Origin: Spirogloea muscicola
Lineage: Eukaryota > Streptophyta > Zygnematophyceae > Spirogloeales > Spirogloeaceae
Length of the DNA stretch: 34,169 bases
NCBI GenBank assembly: GCA_009602725.1
Contig: WELB01000222.1
Location: 191,580-225,748, forward strand
Direction: 5' to 3'
The translations under genes were made by a program, and so were the position numbers. Below are positions 10,060-21,236 of this stretch, piece after piece; within the stretch, counting starts at the first letter, position 1, and each line of letters begins with the position of its first letter. Under the pieces are notes generated by a model. That model did not search any database and was not told the DNA's origin. It was given only the letters and a program-made list of their open reading frames with translations.

Positions 10060-10927
10060 GTGCAAATTTGACATAGCAGCAAGCGCAACGCCATTTCCGA
10101 AATACAGCTGCCAAAAGGTTAAACAAAAGTCTGGACTTATCAGCAGGCACTTCTCCCTTGCTTCAAGGACTTATAATTACAAACTATAATTCGCATCAAT
10201 AAGTGAAGCAATAGTACCAACCGAAGCCACAAGTGGAGGCTCTTCTTAAGGCATGGTGCATTGCAGCAGCAAGTTAGCATGTTCACAAAGTTGTGCCTAG
10301 GTCTCTTGGAGCCTTACGGAGGTCCCCCCTCAGTAGAGCTGATGGAGGAGAATGATGTTGGCAGTGATACCTATTGTAACTGGCCTTCACTGATGTGGAG
10401 GGAATAACAGCAGCAGCAATTTGCCAATCCCAGAGAGAGCTTGCAGGCCGTAAATAGCTGTGCACAAGTGGCTGCAGGAGAGCGTGGTGAACAGCCGATA
10501 GTGATAATGAGCGAAACTGATCATGCTGGGTTAAGGTGCCAAGAAGATAGTACGACCCCAGCGAGCACCCTACAAGATCAATGGCTTTGCTACCTGCATT
10601 ATCAAACAATACCACAACAACACTGATCAATTACTGATTGGAGGAGAAGATGAGTCAACATGGACATTTAGGTGATGGTGCAAGGCATATACTGCTCGCT
10701 GATAAGTGAAGGACAGTGCCAGCACTTCTGCTAAACCTTCCAGAGCAGCCACTGCCCAATAAGTTGAGGCACTGATTAACATCAGCAGACAATGTCTCAT
10801 CTGGGAGAGCGCAGCAGCCTGACAATGCAGCTACTACCTGGCCCTGTCCCCGGCTCGGAGTACATCATCCAACAGCAAGTCTGTATCGTGAATCTGAGAA
10901 AGAGCTGAATGAGGTCTGAAGTGATTC
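10060..10927. other. Gene-free stretch
   Basis: No recognisable gene. The sequence lies between the third copy of the copia-associated 100-bp repeat and the 3' end of the Nop2/Sun gene. Open stretches on both strands show no family signature or consistent splice structure. Confidence 0.4.
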
Positions 10928-13538
10928 TCAGCCTTCATCAGTAAACCGCGAACATTTGGTCATGCAGGCCAGGAAAAGGCCGCTTGTATGTGATACGGCC
11001 GGATCAAATCGGAGGGAGTGAGCAATGCCCCCCGGCTTGCATGGCCAGCTGGCCGAACTGTTGACGGCGAGCAACTCTGCACAACATTTGGCCAGAAGCT
11101 TTATTTCACTATCCAAATTTTCGTGCTCACAATACCTCGTGCACAATAAGGGCACTGTGGCAGGAAAAGAAGAGGTGATGCAACGGCAAGCTATACATTA
11201 TGTCCAGTGGTAAATGTGTAATTGGATATCAGGCATTACAGAGTATCATATTGATCTCAGAATGTAACCATATCATCTACAATCATTCACACCCAATAAT
11301 TTACACCCAGCAAGTCTGCAGTTGCCTACCAGCATCTGGATGGGCGTGTAAAAACGAGTTCACAACCGCCTCATTTTGATCCACAATGAAGCTGCGGAAA
11401 AAAGCACGCTTTTTTATTCGTCAGACAGCAACTCTCCTTCTGCACTCATGATCTGCTCTGTATGGATCTGTGACATGATAACGGCAGCTTTCTCTATCGT
11501 CTCTGCAGGTCGTTACTTGCCTGCAGGTGCTATAGACAAGGATGCCGCCACTTTTCAGCAGGCTGAAGCCATTTGCCAGTAGCGCCCCCTGGCAACAGGC
11601 ACCACAAAAGAATGATCTTCTGCAGCAGCCTTGCAGCAGGAAGCACAGCTAGGACTGGGCCAAGTGACAACAGGGTGCACTATTATTATAAGGACAAGAG
11701 TCTGCTTCTACTGCGAGGGAGATTCACAAGGGCTACATTCGGAATATGAAGAAGAGACATTGTCTACCTAAATGCCTGTATGCTTGGACATCACTGGAGT
11801 GTCCCCTCATGAATAGTACACTGTCAAATAATTGAGCTTCCCAACAACAACTCGTAGGGCAAATCTACATCATCAGTTCCTGTTCCTCTGTTCAGGCTCT
11901 GTCTGCACCTGGAGATCAGTAAGTGTGGAAAGCCGTTGCAGGTCCAGGAAACGCCGCTCCAGTGTGTCCCAACCCCAGGTTTCATACTTTGTGATGTGCT
12001 TCAGTGACCCATCGTGAGTGCACTCGGCGTCAACAAGCACCTGCAGCATAGTGGCTGTGGTCTACTGAGTATATATACAAATTCAATTTGCAGGATCTGT
12101 AGTCAGAATCCAGGTCCGGACAATTAGCCCAAAAGCGACAAATGAGAGCATGCTGTCCAGATGAACCATAGCGCAACGCACTTCACAGGAGCTACTGTAA
12201 CGAGCCACCTTGACGTGCAGCAAGACGCACCACTGAGCCCTTGCTGGAGTCATCACAGGCTACGGACAGTGCATCAAATCAGGTGCCTGGTGTCACTGAA
12301 GGGCTAAGCAAAAATCCTAACCACAAGCCCCCAGCCTAAAGCTAGACCCCCAGGGCGTTTGCTGACTGCAATGCCAAATGTTGGTAACTAAACTCATTTT
12401 TTGGTATCTAAACCCAACCCATGGAGATCTGAATCCAAGCATGTCAGGCTAGCTGACCTTGTCGTAGCGGCCCGTCCAGACAGCGCCGTTAGCATCGCTG
12501 CCACAAGTGCCGTCTCCGCTCCACTGCCCGGCTGAATAGAAGAGCTCGGCAGCGGCCTCTACTCTGCCGTCCCCACCTCCGGTAGCTGCGAACTTCCTCA
12601 ACCTCTGGGCTGCCCGTCGCTCCTTCCTGGTCTTCCGCCGGCGCGACGGTGCCAAGCACGGCTGCCCTTGCCCCTGGCCCGCCAGCTCTGGACTGGCGGA
12701 GGCGGCTTGAGAGACCAGCCCCTGTGTACTGCTGCCCTCTTCGGCGCTGCTCGAGGACGAGCCGACAGGCGAGGCTGGGGGGCAAGCAAAGAGGCGGCCG
12801 TCGCCCAGGAAGAGGCGGCAGCGGTGCTGCAGCCCGTACTTGACCAGCATGGTCCGGCAGGCTGCCAGCCGCGGTGCCGAGACGTCCACGCCGGTGACGG
12901 AGCCGGTGCCGCCGAGCGCCTCTGCTATCATGCACAGCTTCGCACCTGCCCAGAGAGAAAGTCGCGAATCATGAATTCCTAAAACCTAAGCCCTAAATCC
13001 TAAACCCTAACCCTAAGTCTTATACCCAAGGACCGCCACAGTGTCTCAGGCGCTCCGCCAGGTCAAGGAGGCTCAGCAAACAGTGCGCGCTGAGCTCGTG
13101 GGTGGCATGAGCAGGACGCTAAGATTGGAGTGAAGCTGAGCCCAGACCATCTTCTCCACTGTCACCCTTGATCTGGAGCCCCTTGAATTTGACTTCGACC
13201 CGTGTGCGCAGTACACTCCAGCGAGCTCAGTGCGCAGAGCACTCCAGTAAGCTGAGTGCGAATGCACGACTATGGCACAGCATAGTCCGCGAGCAGTGGG
13301 AGGGAGCAATCAGGTCTTGGGTTGAGGGTTGAGAGTTCCCGGGTTCAGGGTTCAAGGAGGGGCGGAGGAGTCTAGGGTTTAGTATTTAGGATTTGAGAGG
13401 ATTTGGGATAATGGGTAGGGTTAGGGGTTTAAGGGCTAGAGCGCCACCTGGCGCGGCGCAGAGGTCCAGGACGTCGTCGCCTGGCCGCAGGCGGAGCGCC
13501 GCCACCGCGGCGCCCGACGCGGCGTCCATGCCAAAGAC
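10928..13538 (-). CDS. Nop2/Sun (RsmB-type) RNA cytosine-C5 methyltransferase, N-terminal exons unresolved
   Basis: Six minus-strand exons, 13538-13448, 12945-12458, 12040-11909, 11588-11521, 11391-11330 and 11076-10928 (stop 10930-10928), join with matching phases to 329 residues. They read VFGMDAASGAAVAALRL, then the SAM-binding DVLDLCAAPGAKLC, SVTGVDVSAPRL, motif IV VLVDAECTHDG, then KHITKYETWGW, LLANGFSLLKSGG, the motif VI LVYSTCS carrying the expected nucleophilic Cys, QNEAVV, and the C-terminal LRFDPAVSHTSGLFLACM. Such enzymes make 5-methylcytosine in rRNA or tRNA. The usual Pro before the motif IV Cys is Glu here. About 100 low-complexity residues interrupt the fold between LFLGDGRLF and RYDK. 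The fourth exon ends at a GC donor (GCAAGT), supported by the phase match that restores STCS. The N-terminus should lie upstream of 13538, near the GGC run and poly-T/N, and was not found. Confidence 0.88.
12977..13019. repeat. Interstitial plant-telomere-like tract (CCCTAAA type)
   Basis: Degenerate head-to-tail copies of CCCTAAA/CCTAAAC occur in an intron of the Nop2/Sun gene (for example CCCTAAATCCTAAACCCTAA). Related tracts occur in the other orientation at 13371-13437 (GGGTTTAG, GGGTAGGGTTAGGGGTTTA) and again as CCCTAA at about 13557-13592, so the small exon 13448-13538 is flanked on both sides. The motif matches the plant/green-algal telomere unit. Confidence 0.75.
13371..13437. repeat. 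Interstitial telomere-like tract, TTTAGGG orientation
   Basis: TAGGGTTTAG, GGGTAGGGTTAGGGGTTTA and related near-copies lie directly downstream (in gene sense) of the Nop2/Sun exon at 13538-13448, inside the intron. Together with the CCCTAA-type tracts at 12977-13019 and 13557-13592 this gives converging orientations around one exon. Confidence 0.7.
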
Positions 13539-13620
13539 CTGCACGCCGGCGCGGAAACCCTAAGCCCTTAAACCCTGAACCTGAAACCCTAGATCTGGAG
13601 CTGGGAGCGTCCGGAGCCCC

Positions 13621-13799
<179 letters not shown>

Positions 13800-14351
13800 T
13801 GCTGTGAGACCACGTATTTCTCCGCCCCAGTCGAGACAAGATGAACAGCTCCAGCATTGCTTGTGAATTGTGACTGTGCATCAGACGGTAGACCACCTCC
13901 TGAAGCACCTTCTAGCAAACCTGCAGCAGCTGCAGCCAGAACAACACATTTCAGGCATTTGTGTCATTCGTGTCTGTCACAAAGTAAGCGAAGTAGTCTT
14001 CTGTGGCAGCCTTGACGCGTACGCATAATTAAGTTATAGGTTGTAATGGCCATGGTATCCCCAGATGTGGATCATGTGGTTACCAGGCTTCCACTGTCTC
14101 GTACTGTGATCCTCAGAATGTATGACCTGCCATGGCCATGCCCATAATCTTAAGGAGCTGCGGTATCAACAATGCTCGGTTTCCTTACATGAACTATAAG
14201 CACAGCATGAATATGTTAAAGATGACAGGAAGGCTTGATATGGTCAGCCACAAATACTCCTGACACCTCTGTTAGTACCGAACCAATTATACTCGAGAAC
14301 AGGCGAATCTGCCGGTGCCATACATGCCTCAATTTTATTGGTTGTGCTCAC

Positions 14352-15679
14352 TTCTGGTGGCATCACGTGGAGGAGTCCATCCTGCTGAAGCCTCTGAGTT
14401 TTCAGCTCTGCTGCTTGACATCTACTACGTAACTCAACATTACTGGCATGAAGAAGGAGGTTTTCCTTACGTAGCTGTACACATTGGCCACACAAGTGTT
14501 TGATTGTCATGTCTGAAGTCTAGCACAGGACTTACCAAATTGTATGACATAGGGTTCCGTATTGAAATGTACAGGGACTAACATTGGAAACTTCTTGTCC
14601 GCTAAAGCTATGTACTGCAAAAAGGCAAGCACTTTTGGCCGAGCATGTGAGCCGGCACTGCTGCTGTCTGCATGACCTCATGAACCTCCGCCTGAGCACG
14701 TTGGAGATGCTGTGTCACATTATTGTAAGTAGCGGCCAAGCTCTCAAAAGTTTCTGTCAGCCTTTCAAGCTGGCTTTCAAGCTCAGTAACCTTCTCTCCA
14801 GCGTGTTCCCTTGCGTGACTGCACAGGTCAGGCCAAACGCACAGGTGAGGCCAAACAAGGGAAGCATGAGCTAGTCGATGTGTCAAGTCCATACGGCAAC
14901 AGCAAAAGGCTAACACGCATTTCCGGGGGTAGTCTAGTCGTGAAGTTTACTGGGCACCCTGTGTACACACAATCCACGTAACTTTGTCGTCCCGTGCTTC
15001 ACCTGCTCAGGACAAGAGGTAGGTACCTGTGATAGTCCCCAGTGATGCCAATGAGGCGGGATGCTACAGCACCTTGACCCTCACTTAGAGCTGTTACTCT
15101 TGGCTGGTCAATCAGCCAAAAGTCCAGAAATTAGAAATGCTCACTCATCATGACCAAAGTCAAGCCTACTATCAAGCCACAAGACAACTAAGATCCAAGC
15201 GAAAGGACTGCATCAAGATGTAAGGTCGGCCTGACATGCGATGTAGCTCAATTTACAGCTGACTCAGCTTTATTACCTGTGTGATTTGAAGATGCTCAGC
15301 AAGAGCAAGTTCTGAGTTCAACTTGCACTCCATCGCCCATTGTAGTTCTGCAGCGATGCATGCCACGGATACGTGAATGAAAGAACATGGCTGCCGCCTC
15401 AAGAAGTCTTCAGCTTCATTTGTATCCTCGAGCGAGTGCATGTGCCGAAAAGTAAGGAGCAGCATGTGAGCTCAAGGTAGCAAAAGCTAACCGGCCGATG
15501 TATAATAGTGCATTTACAGAGCAAAACTCGCGAGCATCGATAAGCCTGACGTCGTGTCAGATACAGCAGAGCGCAGGACGTCTCGACCTGATTCCAGTGC
15601 AGCGAGATTGATGTCCTGGTCTTTCAGCTCCAATATGAGCCTTTGTTTCTCCTCCTCGCACGTTTTAAAAGAGCAGATG
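14352..15679 (-). CDS. Coiled-coil protein, unidentified, partial exon model
   Basis: Minus-strand exons 15679-15588, 15347-15277, about 14818-14650 and 14474-14352 encode heptad-rich sequence. The first two join with matching phase to read CEEEKQRLILELKDQD..., then ELQWAMECKLNSELALAEHL. The third gives EKVTELESQLERLTETFESL and HLQRAQAEVHEV. The fourth gives LRKENLLLHASNVELRSRCQ and ends at a GTGAGC donor. The link between the second and third exons does not phase directly, so a small exon is probably missing. The 5' end may lie in the GCC-rich island at 15870-16200; the 3' end may reach about 13800-13950, where another open exon-like stretch abuts the N. Repeated Leu at heptad spacing with Glu/Lys/Gln supports a dimeric coiled coil. 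No family was recognised; function unknown. Confidence 0.55.
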
Positions 15680-15869
15680 CTGACATGATTGCCATGCATC
15701 ATAACGTGCTCCTGGTCAAGCTGCTCTCCGTGGATTTGGGATCTCAGCATCGGGTTTGCTGAGCATGTACGGTCTTGTATGTGCGGATGGCTTTTCTATC
15801 GTTTCGCTGTCGACTAAACACGTCGTAGGCTGCTAATGCTTCTGGGAACTTGCATGGCTTGAGCTCTGA

Positions 15870-16122
15870 CAGTCACTCAATCCCGATGCTCAGCAGCCCA
15901 GCAGCATGCCTTGATGAGAAGGCAGAGGTCCAGGAGCCTGCGATGCCACTCGGGCCGTCCCGGCCCGCCGGAGCGCTAGCGTCCGTCACAGCAGCGCTGG
16001 CGGCTGCATGCGTGCGTGCCTCGACGTCTGGCCCGCAGCAACCGCCCGCTTCCCAGCCAGGCCTGCCAGGCAGACGACGTCTCAGGACAAGCCGATACCA
16101 GGGCGTCGGCAAGGCGCCAGTG

Positions 16123-16157
<35 letters not shown>

Positions 16158-16266
16158 AGTGGCGGCCATGGCGGCGGTCGGGGGGCCTCCCGGCAAGCCA
16201 AGCCACGCTAAGCCAAGCCCTAATCTAGCCCCACTCCCCGAAGTACTGGAACTAAGTACTGGCTAA
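15870..16266. other. GC-rich island with GCC run, open on both strands
   Basis: A (GCC)n run at about 16123-16158 sits in a GC-rich island. The plus strand is open for 138 codons from 15850 to a TAA near 16264 and includes a poly-Ala stretch and RRRLRTSRYQGVGK. The minus strand is open from 16196 to 15873 with a poly-Ala start and could be the first exon of the coiled-coil gene. The island may be the shared 5' region. I cannot decide which strand is translated. Confidence 0.3.
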
Positions 16267-17515
16267 CCCCTAGCTGTTCATCCTGCTTATGAGCTGCATT
16301 CTGTCCTTTATTCACTTGATCTTGTTGTTTTGTCTCCTATTGTATTGTTTATTATGTTACTGAATTGTTTCAACGAAGCATTTTCAAATCCGACTTCTGT
16401 CGGCCGGGACCGTGCTCTTCAAACGTTACCTTGTCCCACTTTGGACCTTTTGCAGAAAGAAAGAAGGCCAGGCTCTATTCAGCCCGCACAGCCAGGTGCC
16501 CGGGTGGAACATTTCTGGTTACAATTTCTGCCTCGGTGCAGGTGTCTGCAGCCAAGCCGCAGCTTACCGGAACAGCACCCCTTCTTGACACTAGATGAAG
16601 AGGTTGGGCTGGCCATGCATGGCCACCCGTAACTCTGACCCATCCATTAGAGATTCAGGCTCTAAATCCACCTCTCGTGGTGCATGTTTGCATTATCTGG
16701 GGTTCAGTAAAGGGAGCGCGCTCTCATCTGCTAGTCTGCATAGACAGCCCAGCGAATGTTGTGAGAGGAGTTCGTCGTGGGTATTATTGACCCTGTCAAA
16801 GACACGAGTAGCTCGGTTTGCAGGATCATCCTCCTGCTGCTGCCTTTTACTTGGCCAGCAATTCGTAGATAGTTTTGATGCTCATCACCCACAGCCATTA
16901 GCCCTTTAGAGTGCTTCCACTTCCCATCGCGAGTAGCAAACACTGAGAACCCAGCCAGGCGGTGTGCAGTCTCGGGCTTACCTCCGTGGAGACAGGCAGC
17001 ACTGCTTAGGCAGGGTCGCACTGCCTCTTGCCTCCTAAACCCCTTACAAAGTGCGGCGCTGCATGCCACGATTTTGTCATGCACAGCCCAAGTTAACACC
17101 TCACAAAGATCACAATCTACCTTGCCCAGCCACAACACGATGCCGCATATTGTGGTGAGGTGAGCAAACATTCTACAATCTAAGCCGTGCAAATGCTACA
17201 GAAACAGGGGGCCAATGTCAGACTGACGTTGCAAATAGAGACCTTCACAATAGAGTGCCAGATTGACTTGTCACCATCCAAAAGAATTGCAGGAAGTCCA
17301 AGAGGCAAGTCCTCACCATCAGGGAAAACATCAGTGACTGCAGTGGTGGCTACTACCTATCAATGGCATCCTCCTGCAGGCGCTTCATCCTGCAGGATGC
17401 GACATGTAAAATCGTGAGCAAAGGTTGCTCGCAGTCAACCAAATGCTGTGCATCAAGAACAACTAGTAACTTATGACTATATTGCGGCATTGCCACCTGC
17501 TCACCAAAGATGCGT
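16267..17515. other. Mostly unassigned, with one convincing minus-strand exon of unknown protein
   Basis: Most of the stretch shows no recognisable gene. On the minus strand about 17335-17243 reads DVFPDGEDLPLGLPAILLDG then DKSIWHSIVK, preceded by an AG acceptor (CCACTGCAG) and followed by a GTCTCT donor; it looks coding but no family was recognised. Further minus-strand exon-like pieces occur at about 17060-17110 and 16900-16990. They lie downstream of the SNF5 stop codon on the same strand, so they may belong to a separate small gene. Confidence 0.3.
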
Positions 17516-19868
17516 TCATCGCAAGCAAGTAAAGCAAAGGGAGCGGCAGGCAAAGCGAGCACACTTAGACTTGTGGAGCTCCTTGGCTCGAAAGGCCTCA
17601 GCCTCCTCCTCCGTAAGGACTTCCAGTGCCGGCTTGTACGCCGCCCACTCCGACCGCTTCCTGCACAAAGTTACCAGCCCCATGGCAGATGTAACGCTGA
17701 AATTAACAATCTTGGCCCTAATGACGTCAATCAGTCTTGATCGCTGATCACCAAAGGGACACCGTCTCTCTATTGCGCTGGGGCCTACATAACATTCAAG
17801 TTTTTTGCCACTATCTTGCTTTGCATGCCAAGGCAAGGACTCACCGCACGATGCCGTGTTGCCTGATGAGGGCGTGCGCCGTCGTGCTCTTTGCTCTGCA
17901 TCAAGGAGAGAGTGCTGCACATGTCAATACGACAGTCATTGCAACAGGCCTTCAATGTTCTAGTGAATACATAAATTTGCGACCTATAATGTTCTGGTTC
18001 GCTGGGGTCTTACTTGCTTTGCAGCAACCACGGACTTCCAGAGCCCCGCCGCTCCCGCCGCGACTTGTTTCCAACACGGCTGTCTCTGCCAACAATGCTC
18101 TGCTTTGCATACTGCTCAGACATGGAGACCAAAGAGAAGCTATCAGTCGGATCACCCCGGCAATCCGACAATCATTGCTCAAGGTACATTGCCATTCCCA
18201 GTCACAAAGGATCGCTCCGAAGCTCGAGATTATATCCTTCTAGCTCTACTGGGAGGGACAGGGCCCACCTCATACAGCTGCTCCCTGATGGCTACCGCAA
18301 TGGCCGGCTGCATCCGGATCCACCCCAGATGTCAGCAAGCTGTCGCTCATGTGCAATAACCATTTAGCCAATTACCACTGAGCCCAAGCAGCTATGAAGA
18401 AAGCATAACTCGGGCAGGCAAGACACTTGCATGTCTCGACACCTGTCCCTGGGCCTGTGCATCTCCATCTTGAGCTGCTCCAGCAGGCCTGCTGCGTCTT
18501 TCACAGTCTCACCAATGTACTGCCTTGAAGTAGAAATTCTGGACGCTCCATCCACAGTGCTCAACTCTGGAGAGCGCAATGGCAGTTAGGGTTCTCACCG
18601 CCAGTTCCGCATCCTTGACTTCCAGGTCTGCGCAGAGCTGCCTGGCGAAGGCGTCCACATCATTGCTGTGATTGGCAACATCCTGCACAGGCCGGCTAGG
18701 AGCTCTTATGCACACTTGGTGATTTGCAGCATTGTCAATGTCAACAGTAAGACATGGTAGGTATGTTTATCGTACTCGTGATGTCAGTGCCATAGGAGGA
18801 TAGACACAGCATCAACACGCTCCCCAAGACACGCAACCAGTTACTATGGCAGATCCTTCAAGATACGTAGGACTGGAGTGCGCATTCAGGGCATGGTGGA
18901 CGAGCACCATGCACATGCATGCCTGCCTTGCGCTGCAGCGAAGAGAGAGCGACATCTTGTCACACACAGTGTGCTCACCCAAAGTATCTGGTCCCGATAC
19001 ACCAGGTTGTTGACTCGGACCTCCAGCTGCAGCAGGAAACACAATGAGGGACATAGCTGCTTCAGTATATGGCAGTTCGACACCGCCAAATGGCAAACCC
19101 AGACGTGCTGACCATGGCGCTCAAGCAAGACTCCAAGTGCGTGTTAGGAGCACCTCGCACTCGCCGGCACTGCTGCGAACTGGGAGCTGCTCAGGAAGCG
19201 CAGGAACTCATGTAGCAGGAGCAACAGCAGCGAACCTTGAGAGTCTGGAGCTTCTCTTGCGTGGACAGCTGCTGGTCCCTGTACGATGTGAAATCAGCCA
19301 GCCGTGTCTGCAGGCCGCCGGCAGCCGGTCCAGGATGGACGCGAGTCAGTAATATGGCTCTCTGTGTCAGTAAATCTCTGCGGAGCTTGAGCAGGCGAGC
19401 TAGAGCTTGGTGCAAGCACACACCTGCTAAGCGAGAGGCTGACCTGGATAGCCTGTGCGACGGGCGCGACGAAGCTATTGGGGAGACTCTGGTCTCGCAC
19501 CACGCGGCGGGCAAAGGGCAAGATATCACTGTCAGGATCTGCACAGGGCGTAAGCCATGGCCGCCGCGTGGTTGAGAAGTGTTGATGCAGAAAGTGGGAA
19601 TGTGGAGTCAGGCTTTGTGGCCCAAAGCTTCTGATAAAAGGCTAGTGCATTGCTTGTATATAGTCTTGTGTCTCAGGATCTGAGACTGCGGTCCTTCATA
19701 TCTGGAAGTGGATGATGATCCTTTTGGCAGCGTGCAAGCAACTTCTGGGCTACGAGAGGGAGGAGACGGGGGTGCTTGCCACTGGGGTTCCATGTGAAGG
19801 CGTCGCGGAAACGGCGGCCATCGAATTCGGCATCCACGCGTACCGGGAGGCTGTTGTCCACCGTGGGC
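17516..19868 (-). CDS. BSH: SNF5/BSH-type core subunit of SWI/SNF chromatin remodelling complex
   Basis: Eight minus-strand exons, 19868-19780, 19538-19444, 19307-19236, 19026-18979, 18682-18599, 18307-18269, 18111-18014 and 17696-17516 (stop 17518-17516), join in phase to about 234 residues, close to the roughly 240 of plant BSH. They spell both SNF5 repeats: NSLPVRVDAEFDGRRFRDAF with TWNPSDPDSD, FARRVVRDQSLPNSFVAP, IQTRLADFTSYRDQQL, then VRVNNLVYRDQILW, DVDAFARQLCADLEV, PAIAVAIREQLYEYAKQSI. The C-terminus reads KRSEWAAYKPALEVLTEEEA. SNF5 proteins (SMARCB1/INI1/Snf5) bridge the remodeller core to the nucleosome acidic patch. The first mapped exon ends at a GC donor (GCAAGC) whose phase restores the family's NPSDPD, strong support for a GC-AG intron. 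Only a short first exon with the start codon is missing. The gene is divergent from a tentative plus-strand gene beginning near 20017. Confidence 0.9.
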
Positions 19869-20016
19869 CTGCCGCAAGCGGGTCAGCACAAGCTCAATGC
19901 ATGAGCCAGACGATTGGCGCAAAACCAAGGACGCCCGCAACAAGTTCTCAGCGCCAGGATAGGCCGCTGGTGCTTTGCCCGACTGAAGGGGTTCAGAGCT
20001 GGCTTAGTAGCGCTCC

Positions 20017-20757
20017 ATGTCAGCACTCAGACTTCAAACCCCTTTAGCCTCAAAGTCGAAGCATGAAGCTGTGTATGCATCCTTAGCTCTGAGACTTGTA
20101 GGACCCACGTCTTTTAGCTACCGACCCTCAGCGGCAGCCCCTCAGTTGCCGGCTAGCCCCAACGATCGCTGTAGACCAAAGCTGTGTGCCGTGGTCGCCA
20201 AGCCTTCCTCGAGGCTGGCAGCCTGACAGGACTCCCGGCTGCATTGTGGTTTGGGCTACTGCATTGCCCTTCATCACCGGCACCGTGGCAATGCACAAGT
20301 TCGCCACCAGGTCCAGTCACTTGGTCGCGAGGTGTGTGAAGAAAGCGCGTACATGCGGAAGGGCACGGGCTTCTCCAGCGGCTCGGTGCGGCGGGACATG
20401 CCCGGGTGGTCCATCACAGCGCAGCGCCAGGCGGGACTCTGCGCCGGCGCTCCTCACATGGCCACCCCGCTATTAGCTTGGCGGCCTTGCGGCGAAGACG
20501 CCGAGGTGGGCAGCCGTCCCATCAACAGCCTGCTGCTTGTCACGTCACCGTCGCAACCCAGGACCGCCGCGGAGCCAAGTGGCCGCAGTCGGCTGCTGAC
20601 GGCCAAGCAGTGGCGGAAGGACTGCGCTGAGAAGGCAGCGGCAGATGGTGGGAGGAAGGAAAACTTGGAGAGTGGGGTGTGTACGTGTGATGGAGGTTTA
20701 AGTGACGTGCATAGGGCTTTGTTTCATGTAGCCTTATTTTCTTGCACTAGTTTTTGA
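20017..20757 (+). CDS. Tentative plastid-targeted protein, exon structure unresolved
   Basis: An ATG at 20017 opens a 69-codon reading frame rich in Ser, Ala, Arg and Lys with few acidic residues, as in chloroplast transit peptides. In the next frame, after a possible acceptor at about 20230, comes a hydrophobic, membrane-like segment, PGCIVVWATALPFITGTVA, followed by MHKFATRSSHLVAR. A third open stretch to 20757 contains YMRKGTGFSSGSVRRDMPGW. I could not place an intron of ordinary length that joins these, and I recognise no family. It lies head to head with the SNF5 gene, so a shared promoter between about 19870 and 20017 is possible. It could also be unrelated open sequence. Confidence 0.35.
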
Positions 20758-20765
20758 CTGAACAA

Positions 20766-21140
20766 TTATTTGGCTTGAATATAGAAGAAGTGGCATGGCT
20801 CTCCCAATGGGGGCAAGGGCTGTGAGAAGCCAGCCCGAAAAGAATTGACAAGGTTCGAAGGGGCCAAACTACGAGCTAAGCAGCGACTTCGGGGCCTGAG
20901 AAGAAGGGCTGGCAAAGGCAGCCCAAAAAAAAGAATGGACAATGGCCAAAGCCAAAGAAAGAAAAGAATTGACAAGGTTCGAAGGGGCCAAACTACGAGC
21001 TAAGCAGCGACTGCGGGGCCTGAAGAAGTGGCTCTCCCAATGGGGGCAAGGGCTGTGAGAAGCCAGCCCGAAAAGAATTGACAAGGTTCGAAGGGGCCAA
21101 ACTACGAGCTAAGCAGCGACTGCGGGGCCTGAAGAGGCTA
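20766..21140. repeat. Three near-tandem copies of a retrotransposon 3'-end repeat
   Basis: A unit containing AAAAGAATTGACAAGGTTCG, AAGGGGCCAAACTACGAGCT and AAGCAGCGACT occurs at about 20838-20895, 20962-21019 and 21073-21130. A prefix module, GTGGCTCTCCCAATGGGGGC followed by AAGGGCTGTGAGAAGCCAGC, precedes two of them. The same modules occur inverted at about 21440-21495 and 21750-21860 and partially at 21600-21635. They surround a non-LTR retrotransposon fragment and are best explained as its 3' UTR copies, inserted into or beside one another. Confidence 0.85.
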
Positions 21141-21236
21141 TGGCAGAACGGGGGAGGATGGACACAAAGAAAGAGGAGCCGGAAATGGACTACACTACAA
21201 AACACTGCAGAACACCGAGACGATGCAGAGGGAAGC

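Noticed and set aside
12449-12789. Alternative reading frames of the GC-rich Nop2/Sun exon
   Set aside because: Only the frame joining DLCAAPG to AKLC and RYDK to VLVDAEC carries family motifs; the others are shadows.
16080-16130. SRYQGVGKA as the start of an AP2/ERF DNA-binding domain
   Set aside because: Only the first few residues resemble the AP2 motif. The expected Trp residues and following strands are absent, and the segment runs into poly-Ala from a GCC repeat.
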